DNA of 64,000 nt from Azospirillum brasilense (GCF_003349955.1 NZ_QLKQ01000004.1:62001-126000), one strand, 5' to 3'. Shown: positions 36,354 to 45,658, counted from the first letter of the stretch. Numbers and translations: made by a program. Notes: generated from the sequence alone by a model not told the origin.

Positions 36354-37502
36354 GTGACCGCGCCGCTCAACATCGCCGAGGCCCGGCAGCGGGCGCGGTC
36401 CCGCCTGCCGCGCGGCTTGTTCGAGTACATCGATCGCGGCACCGAGGACGAAACCGGCATCGCCGCGTCCAAGACCGCGCTCGACAATCTCGCCTTCAAA
36501 CCGCGCGTGCTGGTGGACGTGTCGAAACGGGACGCCGCCACCCGCCTGTTCGGGGTGAGCCAGCCCATGCCGCTGGTGGTGGCGCCAACCGCCGTCGCCG
36601 GGCTGGTCTGGTACGACGGCGAGGTGGAGCTGGCCAAGGCCGCCGCCGCGGTCGGCATTCCCTTCTGCGTCTCCACCCAGTCGATCACCTCCATTGAGCG
36701 GATCGCCAGGGAATCCGGGGCGCGGCTGTGGTTCCAGCTCTACGTCTGGCGCAAGCGCGAGCGCGCTCTCGATCTGGTGCGGCGGGCCGAACGGGCGGGG
36801 GCGGAGGCGCTGGTCCTGACCGTCGACACCGCGGTGACTCCCAACCGCGAATACAACATCCGCAACGGCTTCGGCATTCCGATCAAGCCGTCGCTGCGCG
36901 CCGGGCTGGACTGCCTCGTCCATCCGCGCTGGTTCGCCGGGGTCTTCGTCAAATACCTGCGCAACGGCGGCGTGCCGACCTACGCCCACTATCCCGACGA
37001 GTTCCGCACTGCGCTGGGCCGGGTCGCCGTTGGGGACGAGATCAGCCTCGCCCAGGATGTGGGGTGGGACGACGTGCGGACCCTGCGGGACGCCTGGCCG
37101 GGCACGCTGATCCTGAAGGGCGTGCTGCGCGCCGACGACGCGGAGAGGGCAGCCGAGCTGGGGGTGGACGGCATCGTCGTGTCCAACCACGGCGCCCGCA
37201 ATCTGGACCACGCCATCCACCCCGCGCGCTGCCTTGCGGACATCGCCGAACGGGTCGGCGACCGGCTGACCGTGCTGGCGGACGGCGGGGTGCGGCGGGG
37301 CAGCCATGTCGCCGGCTATCTGGGGCTGGGCGCGCAGGGTGTGCTGCTCGGCCGCGCCGTCCTCTATGGGCTGGCGACCGGTGGGGCGGCGGGAGCGCAG
37401 GCGGTGCTGGAGCTGTTCCGGCGCGAACTTCTGACCATCATGGGCTTCCTCGGCGCTCCGACCTTGGCCGACATCAGGGGAACGGTGGAACGGCCACGTT
37501 GA
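36354..37502 (+). CDS. FMN-dependent alpha-hydroxy-acid oxidase/dehydrogenase (LldD family)
   Basis: 382-aa TIM-barrel flavoenzyme of the glycolate oxidase/L-lactate/mandelate dehydrogenase family, starting at GTG 36354. LPRGLFEYIDRGTEDE opens the family, VVAPTAVAGLVWYDGE binds FMN, and the active-site His is in SNHGARNLDHAIHP. Two positions deviate from consensus: SNHGAR for SNHGGR, and DGGVRRGSHV for DGGIRRGSDV, so substrate or acceptor may differ. The C-terminus MGFLGAPTLADI is regular. It is divergent from the D-specific-type dehydrogenase. Confidence 0.9.
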   Translation: MTAPLNIAEARQRARSRLPRGLFEYIDRGTEDETGIAASKTALDNLAFKPRVLVDVSKRDAATRLFGVSQPMPLVVAPTAVAGLVWYDGEVELAKAAAAVGIPFCVSTQSITSIERIARESGARLWFQLYVWRKRERALDLVRRAERAGAEALVLTVDTAVTPNREYNIRNGFGIPIKPSLRAGLDCLVHPRWFAGVFVKYLRNGGVPTYAHYPDEFRTALGRVAVGDEISLAQDVGWDDVRTLRDAWPGTLILKGVLRADDAERAAELGVDGIVVSNHGARNLDHAIHPARCLADIAERVGDRLTVLADGGVRRGSHVAGYLGLGAQGVLLGRAVLYGLATGGAAGAQAVLELFRRELLTIMGFLGAPTLADIRGTVERPR

Positions 37503-37887
37503 CGTGTGCTGGAGCGCCGTTTTTATCGGATCGTCCTTTTTTGTCCATTATACGATTTGTTGTTGCAGCGAAGGGAAAAATAAGGTCACATCTCTTTCGT
37601 CGGAAGCGGGCGGGGCCGGGATGAAGGTCCCATAAGCGACATTTCATCGTTCCGCTCCCTCCGGCACGGCCCCGGCACCACGCCGGGCGTGAGTTCAGGC
37701 ACGGATTTCCGGCGCCACGCCGGTCTTTGTCGATTTCATCGAACTCTTTTCATCGTCTTTTTTCCGATCGTCCCAAACCGGCTTCCCGCATTGCGGGGGC
37801 AAGGCCGCCCTGCGGCCTCAGCACACCGCCAGGCCATGCTTCAGGCAGCACGCCTCAAACGCCACGCTTAGGAATCCCGAGGACCCC
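37503..37887 (+). other. Gene-free region before the DapA-family gene
   Basis: 385 nt without a credible gene. The first 90 nt are AT-rich and include the TGTCCATTATACGA element (37542-37555). GCATTGCGGGGGCAAGGCCGCC near 37791-37811 and CCGGCACCACGCCGG near 37671 can fold into small hairpins. Presumably it holds the promoter of the DapA-family/ABC operon; no clear -35/-10 pair was found. Confidence 0.4.
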
Positions 37888-38787
37888 ATGGCACTCACCC
37901 ATTCGGAGATCAGCGGCCTGTTCAGCGCCATCGTCACGCCGCTGACGGTCGACGGTTCCGTCGACATCGCCGGCCTGAAGCGGCTGGTGCGGCACCAGCT
38001 CGACGCCGGGGCGTCCGGCATCGTGCCGATCGGCGGCACCGGCGAGTATCCCGCCCTGTCGCGGGACGAGCGCAAGCGCGTCGTCGCCGCCTGCGTGGAG
38101 GAGGCCGGCGGGAAGCCGGTGATCCCCGGCGTGCTGTCCACCGGTTTCCAGGACGCGGTCGAGGCCGGGCGCGACTTCGCCGCCGCCGGAGCCGCCGCGG
38201 TGATGACCGTCACCCCCTATTACGCCGCCGGCACCCAGGAGGGCATGCGCGCCTATTTCCGCGCCTACCGCGATGCGGTGGACCTGCCGGTCATGCTGTA
38301 CCAGATCCCGCGCCGCACCACCGTGGCGGTCACCGCCGAGGGCGTGCAGGCGATGGCGGAGGACGGCTCCATCATCGGCATGAAGTTCTCCTCCTACGAC
38401 ATGCCGGAGTTCATCAAGACGATGAAGTACGCCGGCGACAAGATCTCCGTGCTGAGCGGCGAGGAGCCGCTGTTCGCCACCCACGTCGCGCTGGGCGCGC
38501 GGGGCGGCGTGCTGGCCTCGGCGACCATCTACCCGCGGATCTGGCTGCGCATCTTCGAGCTGGCGCGCGCCGGCAAGCTGAACGAGGCGCTGGCCGAGCA
38601 GACCCGGATCGACCCGGTGGTGAATTCCATCTTCCTGGAAACCAACCCCGGCCCGCTGAAGGCCTTCATGGCGATGGCCGGCATGCCGGTCGGCGGGGTG
38701 CGGCTGCCGCTGACCGCGCCGACCGCCGAAACCACCGAGAAGCTCCAGGCCGTCGCCCGGCACGCGCGCGACATCGCGCTCGCCTGA
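37888..38787 (+). CDS. DapA/NanA-family lyase or deaminase
   Basis: Class I aldolase-fold enzyme of 299 aa. The Schiff-base lysine is in SIIGMKFSSYD (about 168), the catalytic tyrosine in LPVMLYQIPRR (about 138), and the substrate loop is IGGTGEYPALSRDER. The family includes dihydrodipicolinate synthase, sugar-acid dehydratases and the 1-pyrroline-4-hydroxy-2-carboxylate deaminase of hydroxyproline catabolism. A biosynthetic DapA is unlikely in this catabolic setting. Because imino-acid-type dehydrogenases follow, a deaminase or lyase for a cyclic imino acid is a plausible guess. GAGGACCCC precedes the ATG. Confidence 0.82.
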   Translation: MALTHSEISGLFSAIVTPLTVDGSVDIAGLKRLVRHQLDAGASGIVPIGGTGEYPALSRDERKRVVAACVEEAGGKPVIPGVLSTGFQDAVEAGRDFAAAGAAAVMTVTPYYAAGTQEGMRAYFRAYRDAVDLPVMLYQIPRRTTVAVTAEGVQAMAEDGSIIGMKFSSYDMPEFIKTMKYAGDKISVLSGEEPLFATHVALGARGGVLASATIYPRIWLRIFELARAGKLNEALAEQTRIDPVVNSIFLETNPGPLKAFMAMAGMPVGGVRLPLTAPTAETTEKLQAVARHARDIALA

Positions 38788-38955
38788 CGGCCGAAAGGAC
38801 CATTTCGGGCGCTCCCTCCCCCGGAAAGCGCCCCAACAACGCGAAGCCGCGGCGGCGGCCGGTCAACGAACACGGAACGGCCTGAGCACAGGTAAAGACA
38901 CACACGTCACGACACATCCGGTCGGACAGCCCGACGGACCACAAGGGAGACGGAC

Positions 38956-39810
38956 ATGGTGAATCGCAGGGAACTGGCTGGGTTTCTGGGCGCCGGCGCG
39001 GCGGTCGGGGCTTTCGGGGCCACCATGGCGGCGGGCATCGCCCCGGCCGCGGCGCAGGAGGGCGGCAGCTCCTTCGACCGGGTCCTGAAGGCCAAGAAGC
39101 TGCGCATCGGCGGCGTGGCGACCGGCGCCCCCTGGATCATGAAGGACCAGACGACCGGCCAGTGGTCGGGCCAGTTCTGGGACATCGGGTCGGCGCTCGC
39201 CGCCGACATGGACGTCGGCATCGAGGTGGTCGAGACCACCTGGGGCAACGCCATCCTCGACCTCCAGGCCAACAAGATCGACGTCATGTTCGGCATGAAC
39301 CCGACGCCGAAACGCGCCCTGGCTGTCGACTTCACGGTCCCGGTCTACAACAGCGCCCTGGTGGTCATCGCCAAGCCGGGCTTCGAGCCGAAGAGCTGGG
39401 CCGACATGAACAAGCCGGAGGTCAAGATCGCCGTGGACGTCGGCTCGGCCCACGACCAGGTGGCCAGCCGCCTCTGCCCGAACGCCCAGATCATCCGCTT
39501 CAAGTCGCTGGACGAGGCGACGCTGGCCGTGCGCAGCGGCCGGGCCGACGCCCAGTCGATCTTCTGGATGGGCGGCGTGCGCGCGGTGAAGCGCGACCCG
39601 TCGCTGGGCAAGGTGATCGTGCCGCGCCCGATCTTCGGCTCCACCTCCAACGCGGCGGTGCGGCGCGAGACGGACAAGACCCTGCGCGACTTCGTGAACA
39701 CCTGGATCGTCTACGCCCAGGGGCTGGGCCTGATCCGCGAGGCGGTGGTGAACAGCCTCGCCAAGGTGGACATCGCCATGAGCGACATCCCGGAAGGCAT
39801 CACCTTCTAA
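38956..39810 (+). CDS. Polar amino acid ABC substrate-binding protein, possible Tat export
   Basis: Family-3 periplasmic binding protein of 284 aa. The N-terminus VNRRELAGFLGAGAAVGAF has a twin-arginine-like RRELAGFL followed by a weakly hydrophobic core, so export by Tat is possible. The mature part has KKLRIGGVATGAPWI, EVVETTWGNAILDLQANKIDVMFGMNPTPKRALAVDFT and NTWIVYAQGLGLI. It binds an amino acid or related cation. It is followed by five consecutive hairpins before its permease gene. Confidence 0.9.
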   Translation: MVNRRELAGFLGAGAAVGAFGATMAAGIAPAAAQEGGSSFDRVLKAKKLRIGGVATGAPWIMKDQTTGQWSGQFWDIGSALAADMDVGIEVVETTWGNAILDLQANKIDVMFGMNPTPKRALAVDFTVPVYNSALVVIAKPGFEPKSWADMNKPEVKIAVDVGSAHDQVASRLCPNAQIIRFKSLDEATLAVRSGRADAQSIFWMGGVRAVKRDPSLGKVIVPRPIFGSTSNAAVRRETDKTLRDFVNTWIVYAQGLGLIREAVVNSLAKVDIAMSDIPEGITF

Positions 39811-39949
39811 AGCGAACGTCCGTTCGCTTTAGAGTCACATCGCCTCACTCGCCGGCGGGCTTCGGCCGCACGTGCGGCCGGGACCGCCGTCGCGGTCCAA
39901 AGCGGATTGCAATCCGCTTTGAAGGAACCTGTCGACGGACCTGGGTTCC
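39809..39949 (+). repeat. Row of five perfect or near-perfect hairpins between binding protein and permease
   Basis: Starting at the stop codon: AAAGCGAACG/CGTTCGCTTT (39809-39830), CGGCCGCACGTGCGGCCG (39863-39880), GGACCGC/GCGGTCC (39881-39898), AAAGCGGATTG with its exact complement (39899-39920), and GGAACC/GGTTCC (39924-39949). The first and fourth share AAAGCG...CGCTTT ends. The block looks like a mosaic of dispersed palindromic elements, and would block 3' exonuclease and enrich the upstream mRNA. Confidence 0.75.
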
Positions 39950-40017
39950 GATGACGCACGGCGGCCGGCCCCGCGGGGAGACGGCCGCCGTTCCGAAGCT
40001 TTGCAAGCAGGCCCGCC

Positions 40018-40680
40018 ATGTACACCTTCAACTTCGAGATGCTCTGGGGATACCGCTGGCTGTTCCTCAACGGCACGCTGGTCACCATCGGCCTGACGGC
40101 CGCCGTCGTCGTGCTGGGCCTGCTGCTCGGGCTGGTCGGCGGGCTGGCCCAGCTCTCGCGCTTCGCGGTGCTGCGCTGGATTTCCTGGGCCTACATCGAG
40201 CTGTTCCGCTGCACGCCGCTGCTGGTGCAACTCCTGTGGTTCTACTACGCGCTGCCGATGCTGACCGGCATCCAGATCGACGCGATCACGGCCTCCGTCC
40301 TCACCCTGTCGCTCTACGGCGGGTCCTTCTACGCGGAGGTGATCCGGGGCGGCGTGGTCTCCATCGAGGCCGGACAGACGGAGGCCGGGCTGGCGCTCGG
40401 CATGACGCCGGCCAAGGTGATGCGGCGCATCGTGCTGCCCCAGGCGGTCAAGCGCATGATCCCGCCGCTGATGAACCAGTCGATCATCCAGTTCAAGAAC
40501 ACCTCGCTGGTCTCGGTGGTGGCGGTGCCCGACCTTCTCTACCAGGGGCAGGTCGCCGCGACGGACACCTTCCGCCCGCTGGAGGTCTACACCATCGTCG
40601 CGCTGATCTACTTCGTCGTGCTGGTCCCCCTGACGGCCATCGTGAAGCGGGGCGAAAAGCAGCTCCAGACCGGTCATTAA
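40018..40680 (+). CDS. Polar amino acid ABC permease
   Basis: Inner-membrane permease of 220 aa (HisMQ type) with about five helices. [18 protein letters not shown] and the cytoplasmic EAA loop [30 protein letters not shown] are canonical. Only one permease is present, so it probably forms a homodimer. It lies between its binding protein (38956) and ATPase (40733). Confidence 0.93.
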   Translation: MYTFNFEMLWGYRWLFLNGTLVTIGLTAAVVVLGLLLGLVGGLAQLSRFAVLRWISWAYIELFRCTPLLVQLLWFYYALPMLTGIQIDAITASVLTLSLYGGSFYAEVIRGGVVSIEAGQTEAGLALGMTPAKVMRRIVLPQAVKRMIPPLMNQSIIQFKNTSLVSVVAVPDLLYQGQVAATDTFRPLEVYTIVALIYFVVLVPLTAIVKRGEKQLQTGH

Positions 40681-40732
40681 GGTCCGGGTCACGGACGTTC
40701 CCCCGGCGATCCAACGCGAGAGGCCCTTTTCC

Positions 40733-41497
40733 ATGAGCATTCCCAAGATCGAAGTCGCCGGGCTGAGGAAGCAGTTCGGCGAGCTGGTCGTCCTGCGCGA
40801 CATCAACCTGAAGGTTGATTCCGGCGCCGTCGTGGCGCTGATCGGTCCCTCGGGGTCGGGCAAGTCCACGCTGCTGCGCTGCCTCAACCTGCTGGTGGTG
40901 CCGAACGGCGGCCGGGTCCGCATCGGCGGCGACGCCTTCGACTTCGAGACGGGCAAGGCGCTGCCCCGGCCCAAGGCGCAGGCGAAGTTCCGCTCCAACA
41001 CCGGGATGGTGTTCCAGCACTTCAACCTGTTCCCGCACATGACCGTGCTCGGCAACGTGATGGAGGGGCCGGTCTCCGCCAAGAACATGCCGAAGGCGCA
41101 GGCCGAGGCCATCGGGCGCCGGCTGCTCGCCAAGGTCGGGCTGGCCGACAAGGCCGACGCCTACCCGGACCGGCTGTCCGGCGGGCAGAAGCAGCGCGTC
41201 GCCATCGCCCGCGCGCTGGCCATGGAGCCGGAGGTGATGCTGTTCGACGAGGCGACCTCCGCCCTCGACCCGGAGCTGGTGTCGGAGGTGCTGGGGGTGA
41301 TGCGCGACCTCGCCGCCGAGGGCATGACGATGATCATCGTCACCCACGAGATCGCCTTCGCCCGCGAGGTCGCCGACCGGGTGATCTTCATGCGCGACGG
41401 CGTGATCGTGGAGGAGGGGCCAGCGCGCGACGTCATCGACCGGCCGCAGCAGGAGGCCACCCGCGCCTTTCTCAGCCACTTCCACACACGCGGCTGA
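40733..41497 (+). CDS. Polar amino acid ABC ATPase (GlnQ/HisP-like)
   Basis: Cytoplasmic ATPase of 254 aa with Walker [10 protein letters not shown], signature [15 protein letters not shown], Walker [13 protein letters not shown] and H-loop IVTHEIAFA. It completes the binding protein-permease-ATPase importer. The region [35 protein letters not shown] is the Q-loop environment of this group. It is convergent with the LysR gene, 20 nt away. Confidence 0.94.
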   Translation: MSIPKIEVAGLRKQFGELVVLRDINLKVDSGAVVALIGPSGSGKSTLLRCLNLLVVPNGGRVRIGGDAFDFETGKALPRPKAQAKFRSNTGMVFQHFNLFPHMTVLGNVMEGPVSAKNMPKAQAEAIGRRLLAKVGLADKADAYPDRLSGGQKQRVAIARALAMEPEVMLFDEATSALDPELVSEVLGVMRDLAAEGMTMIIVTHEIAFAREVADRVIFMRDGVIVEEGPARDVIDRPQQEATRAFLSHFHTRG

Positions 41498-41517
41498 ACC
41501 CGGGGGCTGACCCGGCG

Positions 41518-42423
41518 TTATTCCTGTTCGGGCAGTCGGAAGGCGGCGACGGCGTCGCGGAACCCTCCGAGGAAATCCTGCGCGAGGGTGGACAGCGACC
41601 GCTGCGCCGAATGCAGCACCGCCATTTCGAAGGTGATGGCCGGCTCGAAGGGGCGGATGGCGACGCCGCGCCCCGCATACTCCTGCGCCGTGAAGGGATC
41701 GACGATGGAGATTCCCGCACCGGCGGCGACCATGGCGCAGGCGATCATGGTGAGCTGGGTTTCCACCCGCATGGTCCGAGCGACACCGTGCTCGGCGAAC
41801 ATCGCGTCGATGGAATAGCGCATCAGCGTGGCGGCGCCGAGCGCGATGAAGGCCTCCCCCGCGAAGTCCTCCGGGACCAGCCGCTTGCGCGCGGCCAGGG
41901 GATGGTTGCTCGGCACCACGGCGACCGCCCGCACCCGCGGCATCCGCTCGCACAGAACCGTCGCGTGCTCCACCGCCGACTGGCCGAAGCCCAGCTCGCA
42001 CTGGCCGGCGGCCACCCAATCGAGCACCTGCGGGGAGCTACTGCCCCACAGCGACACGTCCACCCGCGGCCGCTCCTCAAGGAAACGGGCGACGAAGCGC
42101 GGCAGGAAGCCGATGGCCATGGCCGGCATGGCGGCCACCCGCAGCGTGCCCGCCCGCCGCTCCTGCAGGTCGCGCGCCGCCTGCTCGATCCGCTCCAGCC
42201 CGACGAAGGACCGCTCCACCTCCTGATACAGCGACATCGCCTCGCTGGTCGGCGCGATGCGCGAGCCGCGCCGCTCGAACAGTGTCAGCTTCAGCGCGTA
42301 TTGCAGGTCGGCGATCAGGCGGCTGACCGCCGGTTGCGAGATGTTCAGAAGCTCCGCCGCCGCGGTGATTCCGCCGGTCAGCATGACGGCGCGGAACGCC
42401 TCGATCTGGCGGGGATTGAGCAT
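41518..42423 (-). CDS. LysR-family regulator, OccR/NocR-like
   Basis: 301-aa LysR regulator. The start at ATG 42423 gives MLNPRQIEAFRAVMLTGGITAAAELLNISQPAVSRLIADLQ, strongly like the opine-responsive OccR/NocR group, including LFERRGSRIAPTSEA and FVGLERIEQAA. An open frame to 42549 adds 42 residues without family support. The effector domain follows to DFLGGFRDAVAAF. It is divergent from the polyamine-type importer and oxidase genes and should control them through a box at 42460-42474. Confidence 0.9.
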   Translation of the reverse strand: MLNPRQIEAFRAVMLTGGITAAAELLNISQPAVSRLIADLQYALKLTLFERRGSRIAPTSEAMSLYQEVERSFVGLERIEQAARDLQERRAGTLRVAAMPAMAIGFLPRFVARFLEERPRVDVSLWGSSSPQVLDWVAAGQCELGFGQSAVEHATVLCERMPRVRAVAVVPSNHPLAARKRLVPEDFAGEAFIALGAATLMRYSIDAMFAEHGVARTMRVETQLTMIACAMVAAGAGISIVDPFTAQEYAGRGVAIRPFEPAITFEMAVLHSAQRSLSTLAQDFLGGFRDAVAAFRLPEQE

Positions 42424-42459
42424 TCCGGTGCCGTCAAAGGGTGTCAGATGCGTTGCAGC

Positions 42460-42474
42460 ATAACATTCAGTTAT
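42460..42474. promoter_or_regulatory. Candidate LysR binding box
   Basis: ATAAC-ATTCA-GTTAT is an interrupted dyad containing T-N11-A, the LysR consensus. It lies 37-51 nt upstream of the LysR gene and about 110 nt upstream of the divergent binding-protein gene, the usual recognition-site position for autoregulation plus activation. Confidence 0.6.
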
Positions 42475-42583
42475 AGACACCACAAACAATTCGATTTGAC
42501 GATTATGCCAGCGGGGCGCGACGCTCCGGGGGTGCGACAAAACGCGCACCGCTGGGAAACGAACCAGAACAGGAGAGGGACAG

Positions 42584-43618
42584 ATGCGAGCGTTGGTGTA
42601 CGGCCTGATGGCAACCGCCGCCCTGGGATGCGGTGTCGCGCAGGCGCAGCAGAAGACCCTGTATGTGGCCGCCTACGGCGGGTCCTTCGAGCAGACGATG
42701 CGCAAGGACATCATCCCGGCCTTCGAGAGCAAGGCGGGCGTGAAGGTCGAGTATGTCGCCGGCAACTCCACCGACAACCTCGCCAAGCTCCAGGCCCAGA
42801 AGGGCAACCAGCAGATCGACGTGGTGATCCTGGACGACGGTCCGATGTACCAGGCGGTGGCGCTGGGCTTCTGCGCCGACATCGCCAAGGCGCCGATCTA
42901 CGACGACCTCTACGATCTGGCGAAGATCCCTTCGGGCAAGGCGGTCAGCGTCGGCGCGGTCGGCACCGGCATCGTCTACAACAAGAAGGTCTTCGACGAG
43001 AACGGCTGGGCCGCCCCCGCCTCCTGGAAGGACATCGAGGACGCCAAGTTCCGCAAGAAGCTGGTCGTCCCGCCGATCAACAACAGCTACGGCCTGCACG
43101 CGCTGGTGATGATGGCGCGGCTCGACGGCGGCGGCGAGAAGTCCATCGATCCCGGCTTCAAGGCCTTCAAGGACAAGGTGAACCCGAACGTCCTCGCCTA
43201 CGAGCCGTCGCCGGGCAAGATGACCGAGCTGTTCCAGAGCGGGCAGGCCACCGTCGCCGTCTGGGGCTCGGGCCGCGCCAAGGCGCTGGCCGACACAGGC
43301 TTCCCCGCCGCCTTCGTCTACCCCAAGGAGGGCGGCGTCGTGCTGGCCTCGGCGGCCTGCGCCATCACCGGCAGCAAGCAGGCGGCGGAAGCCCAGCAGT
43401 TCATCCAGCACATGCTGTCGCCCGAGGTGCAGACCGTGATGGCGACCGGCGCCGGCTTCGGCCCGGTCAACAAGACCGTCACCCTGACCGCCGAGCAGCA
43501 GGTGGGCATCCCCTACGGCCCCGAGCAGATGGGCAAGCTGCTGGTGGTCGACTGGGACACCATCAACGCCAACCGCGAGGCCTGGAACAAGCGCTGGACC
43601 CGCGAGATCGAGCGCTGA
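42584..43618 (+). CDS. Spermidine/putrescine-type ABC substrate-binding protein
   Basis: Family-1 binding protein of 344 aa; signal peptide 1-22 (GCGVAQA-QQ). TLYVAAYGGSFEQTMRKDIIPAFESKAGVKVEYVAGNSTDNLAKLQAQ and VWGSGRAKALADTGFPAAFVYPKEGGVVLASAACAITG resemble the PotD/opine-binding group rather than sugar binders. First gene of the PotABCD-like importer, with GGAGAGGGAC before the ATG. Ligand probably a cationic amino-acid derivative; not determinable here. Confidence 0.88.
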   Translation: MRALVYGLMATAALGCGVAQAQQKTLYVAAYGGSFEQTMRKDIIPAFESKAGVKVEYVAGNSTDNLAKLQAQKGNQQIDVVILDDGPMYQAVALGFCADIAKAPIYDDLYDLAKIPSGKAVSVGAVGTGIVYNKKVFDENGWAAPASWKDIEDAKFRKKLVVPPINNSYGLHALVMMARLDGGGEKSIDPGFKAFKDKVNPNVLAYEPSPGKMTELFQSGQATVAVWGSGRAKALADTGFPAAFVYPKEGGVVLASAACAITGSKQAAEAQQFIQHMLSPEVQTVMATGAGFGPVNKTVTLTAEQQVGIPYGPEQMGKLLVVDWDTINANREAWNKRWTREIER

Positions 43619-43626
43619 CCGCAACC

Positions 43627-43653
43627 CCCGGCCCGCGTCAACGGCGGGCCGGG
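43627..43653 (+). terminator. Intercistronic hairpin after the PotD-like gene
   Basis: CCCGGCCCGC (43627-43636) pairs perfectly with GCGGGCCGGG (43644-43653) around seven bases, beginning 8 nt after the stop. No T-run follows and the ATPase gene begins 32 nt later, so partial attenuation or mRNA protection is more likely than full termination. Confidence 0.6.
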
Positions 43654-43685
43654 ACTTCCCAGGCTCCTTGGTGGGAGACGACGCC

Positions 43686-44729
43686 ATGCCTTACCTAGTC
43701 CTCGACCGCCTGACCAAGCGGTTCGGCCCCTGGGTCGCCGTCGACAACATGTCCCTGACGGTGGAGAAGGGGGAGCTGGTCTCGCTGCTCGGCCCGTCGG
43801 GCTGCGGCAAGACCACGACGCTCCAGATGATCGCCGGCTTCCTCGATCCCAGCGCCGGGCGCGTCACGCTGGACGGCGCCGACCTGCTGGCCAGGAAGCC
43901 CAACGAGCGCGGGCTCGGCATCGTCTTCCAGAGCTACGCCCTGTTCCCCCACATGACGGCGGCGGAGAATGTCGCCTTCGGGCTGGAGATGCGCGGCATC
44001 CCGCGCGCCGACCGCGACCGCATGGTGCGCGACGCGCTCCAGCTCGTCGGGCTGGGGGCCTTCGGCGACCGTTACCCGCGGCGCATGTCCGGCGGCCAGC
44101 AGCAGCGCGTGGCGCTCGCCCGCGCCATGGTCATCAAGCCGAGCCTGCTGCTGCTCGACGAGCCGCTGTCCAACCTCGACGCCAAGATGCGCGAGGAGAT
44201 GCAGATCGAGCTGCGCCGCATCCAGCGCAGCGTCGGCACCACCATGATCCTCGTCACCCACGATCAGGCGGAGGCCATGGCCCTGTCCGATCGGGTGGTC
44301 ATCATGAACAAGGGTCGGGTCGAGCAGGTCGCCGCCCCGCAGGACGCCTACGACAACCCAGCCAGCGCCTTCGTCGCCAACTTCCTTGGCCGCACCAACC
44401 TGCTCCAGGGCACGGTGCGCCGCGACGGTGCCGGGCGGCGCATCGACGTGGCCGGGACGGCATGGCCGGTCGCGGCGGAGCTGCCGGACGGCCCCGGCCT
44501 GCTGACCGTGCGGCCGGAGAAGGTCCGCTTCGTGGACGGCGCCGGCGTGCCGGGCCTCGTGCGGGCGCGGGTCTTCCAGGGCACCCAATGGCTGTTCGAA
44601 ATCCGCACGGAAGCCGGCGACCTGACGGTGATCCGCCAGCACGACGGCCAGACCCTGCCGGCGGAGAACGAGCCGGTCATGGTCGGCTGGCGGGCGGAGG
44701 ACATGCGCGTGATGGCGGGTGAGGCATGA
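43686..44729 (+). CDS. Spermidine/putrescine-type ABC ATPase (PotA-like)
   Basis: 347-aa ATPase starting at MPYLVLDRLTKRFGPWVAVDNMSL. Walker A GPSGCGKTT, signature MSGGQQQRVALARAM, Walker B LLLLDEPLSNLD, H-loop LVTHDQAEAM, then a C-terminal TOBE-like domain (about 270-347, LLTVRPEKVRF). The first ATG of the frame (43668) is less likely because the family starts at 43686. The gene end overlaps the next start by ATGA. Confidence 0.93.
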   Translation: MPYLVLDRLTKRFGPWVAVDNMSLTVEKGELVSLLGPSGCGKTTTLQMIAGFLDPSAGRVTLDGADLLARKPNERGLGIVFQSYALFPHMTAAENVAFGLEMRGIPRADRDRMVRDALQLVGLGAFGDRYPRRMSGGQQQRVALARAMVIKPSLLLLDEPLSNLDAKMREEMQIELRRIQRSVGTTMILVTHDQAEAMALSDRVVIMNKGRVEQVAAPQDAYDNPASAFVANFLGRTNLLQGTVRRDGAGRRIDVAGTAWPVAAELPDGPGLLTVRPEKVRFVDGAGVPGLVRARVFQGTQWLFEIRTEAGDLTVIRQHDGQTLPAENEPVMVGWRAEDMRVMAGEA

Positions 44730-45658
44730 CCGCCGTGGACGCTCACAAATCCATGATGGAGTCTTCGGACGCGGCGTCGAAATCGGCCCCGCCGGACCGG
44801 CCGGAGCGGCGTCCGCTGGCGCCCTACCTGCTCAGCCTGCCGGCGCTGGCGCTGTTCGCGGTGCTGCTGCTGGTTCCGCTGGTCATGACCGGGCTCCTGT
44901 CGCTGAACAGCTTCGGATTCTACACGGGCATCGAGGACGTCTGGCAGCTCGGGAATTACATCGACATCGTCACCGACGACTATTTCCACGAGATCTTCCT
45001 GCGCACCTTCCGCATCGCCGTGGTGGTGACCCTGCTCTGCGCCGTGCTCGGCGCGCCGGAGGCCTACATCCTGCGCCGCATGCGGTCGCCCTGGCGCGGC
45101 CTGTGCCTGCTGGTCGTCCTGGGGCCGCTGCTGATCTCGGTGGTGTCGCGCACGCTCGGCTGGGCGCTGCTGTTCGGCTCCACCGGCATCATCAACACGG
45201 CGCTGATGGCGGTCGGGCTGATCGCGACGCCGATCGAGTTCATGTACACCGAGACCGGCGTCATCATCGCGCTGACCCACGTGCTGGTGCCCTTCATGGT
45301 GCTGTCGGTCTGGGCGTCGCTGCAGCGTCTGGACCCGCAGGTGGAGAACGCCGCGCTGTCGCTGGGCGCCAAGCCCTTCACCGTGCTGCGCCGGGTGGTG
45401 CTGCCGCAGGTCGTGCCGGGCATCCTGTCGGGGTCGATCATCGTCTTCGCGCTGGCCGCCAGCGCCTTCGCCACCCCGGCGATCATCGGCGGGCGGCGGC
45501 TGAAGGTGGCGGCGACGCTGGCCTACGACGAGTTCCTGAACACGCTGAACTGGCCGCTGGGCGCCGCTATCGCGATCCTTCTGCTGCTCGCCAACATCGT
45601 GATCATCGTCGGCTGCAACCGGCTGGTCGAACGTCGCTACAAGCAGGTGTTCGAATGA
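44726..45658 (+). CDS. Spermidine/putrescine-type ABC permease (PotB-like)
   Basis: 310-aa permease with a hydrophilic 30-residue N-terminus, six helices and EAA loop NAALSLGAKPFTVLRRVVLPQVVPGILSG. It overlaps the ATPase stop by 4 nt and the next permease start by 4 nt, a tightly coupled series. Confidence 0.93.
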   Translation: MTAVDAHKSMMESSDAASKSAPPDRPERRPLAPYLLSLPALALFAVLLLVPLVMTGLLSLNSFGFYTGIEDVWQLGNYIDIVTDDYFHEIFLRTFRIAVVVTLLCAVLGAPEAYILRRMRSPWRGLCLLVVLGPLLISVVSRTLGWALLFGSTGIINTALMAVGLIATPIEFMYTETGVIIALTHVLVPFMVLSVWASLQRLDPQVENAALSLGAKPFTVLRRVVLPQVVPGILSGSIIVFALAASAFATPAIIGGRRLKVAATLAYDEFLNTLNWPLGAAIAILLLLANIVIIVGCNRLVERRYKQVFE

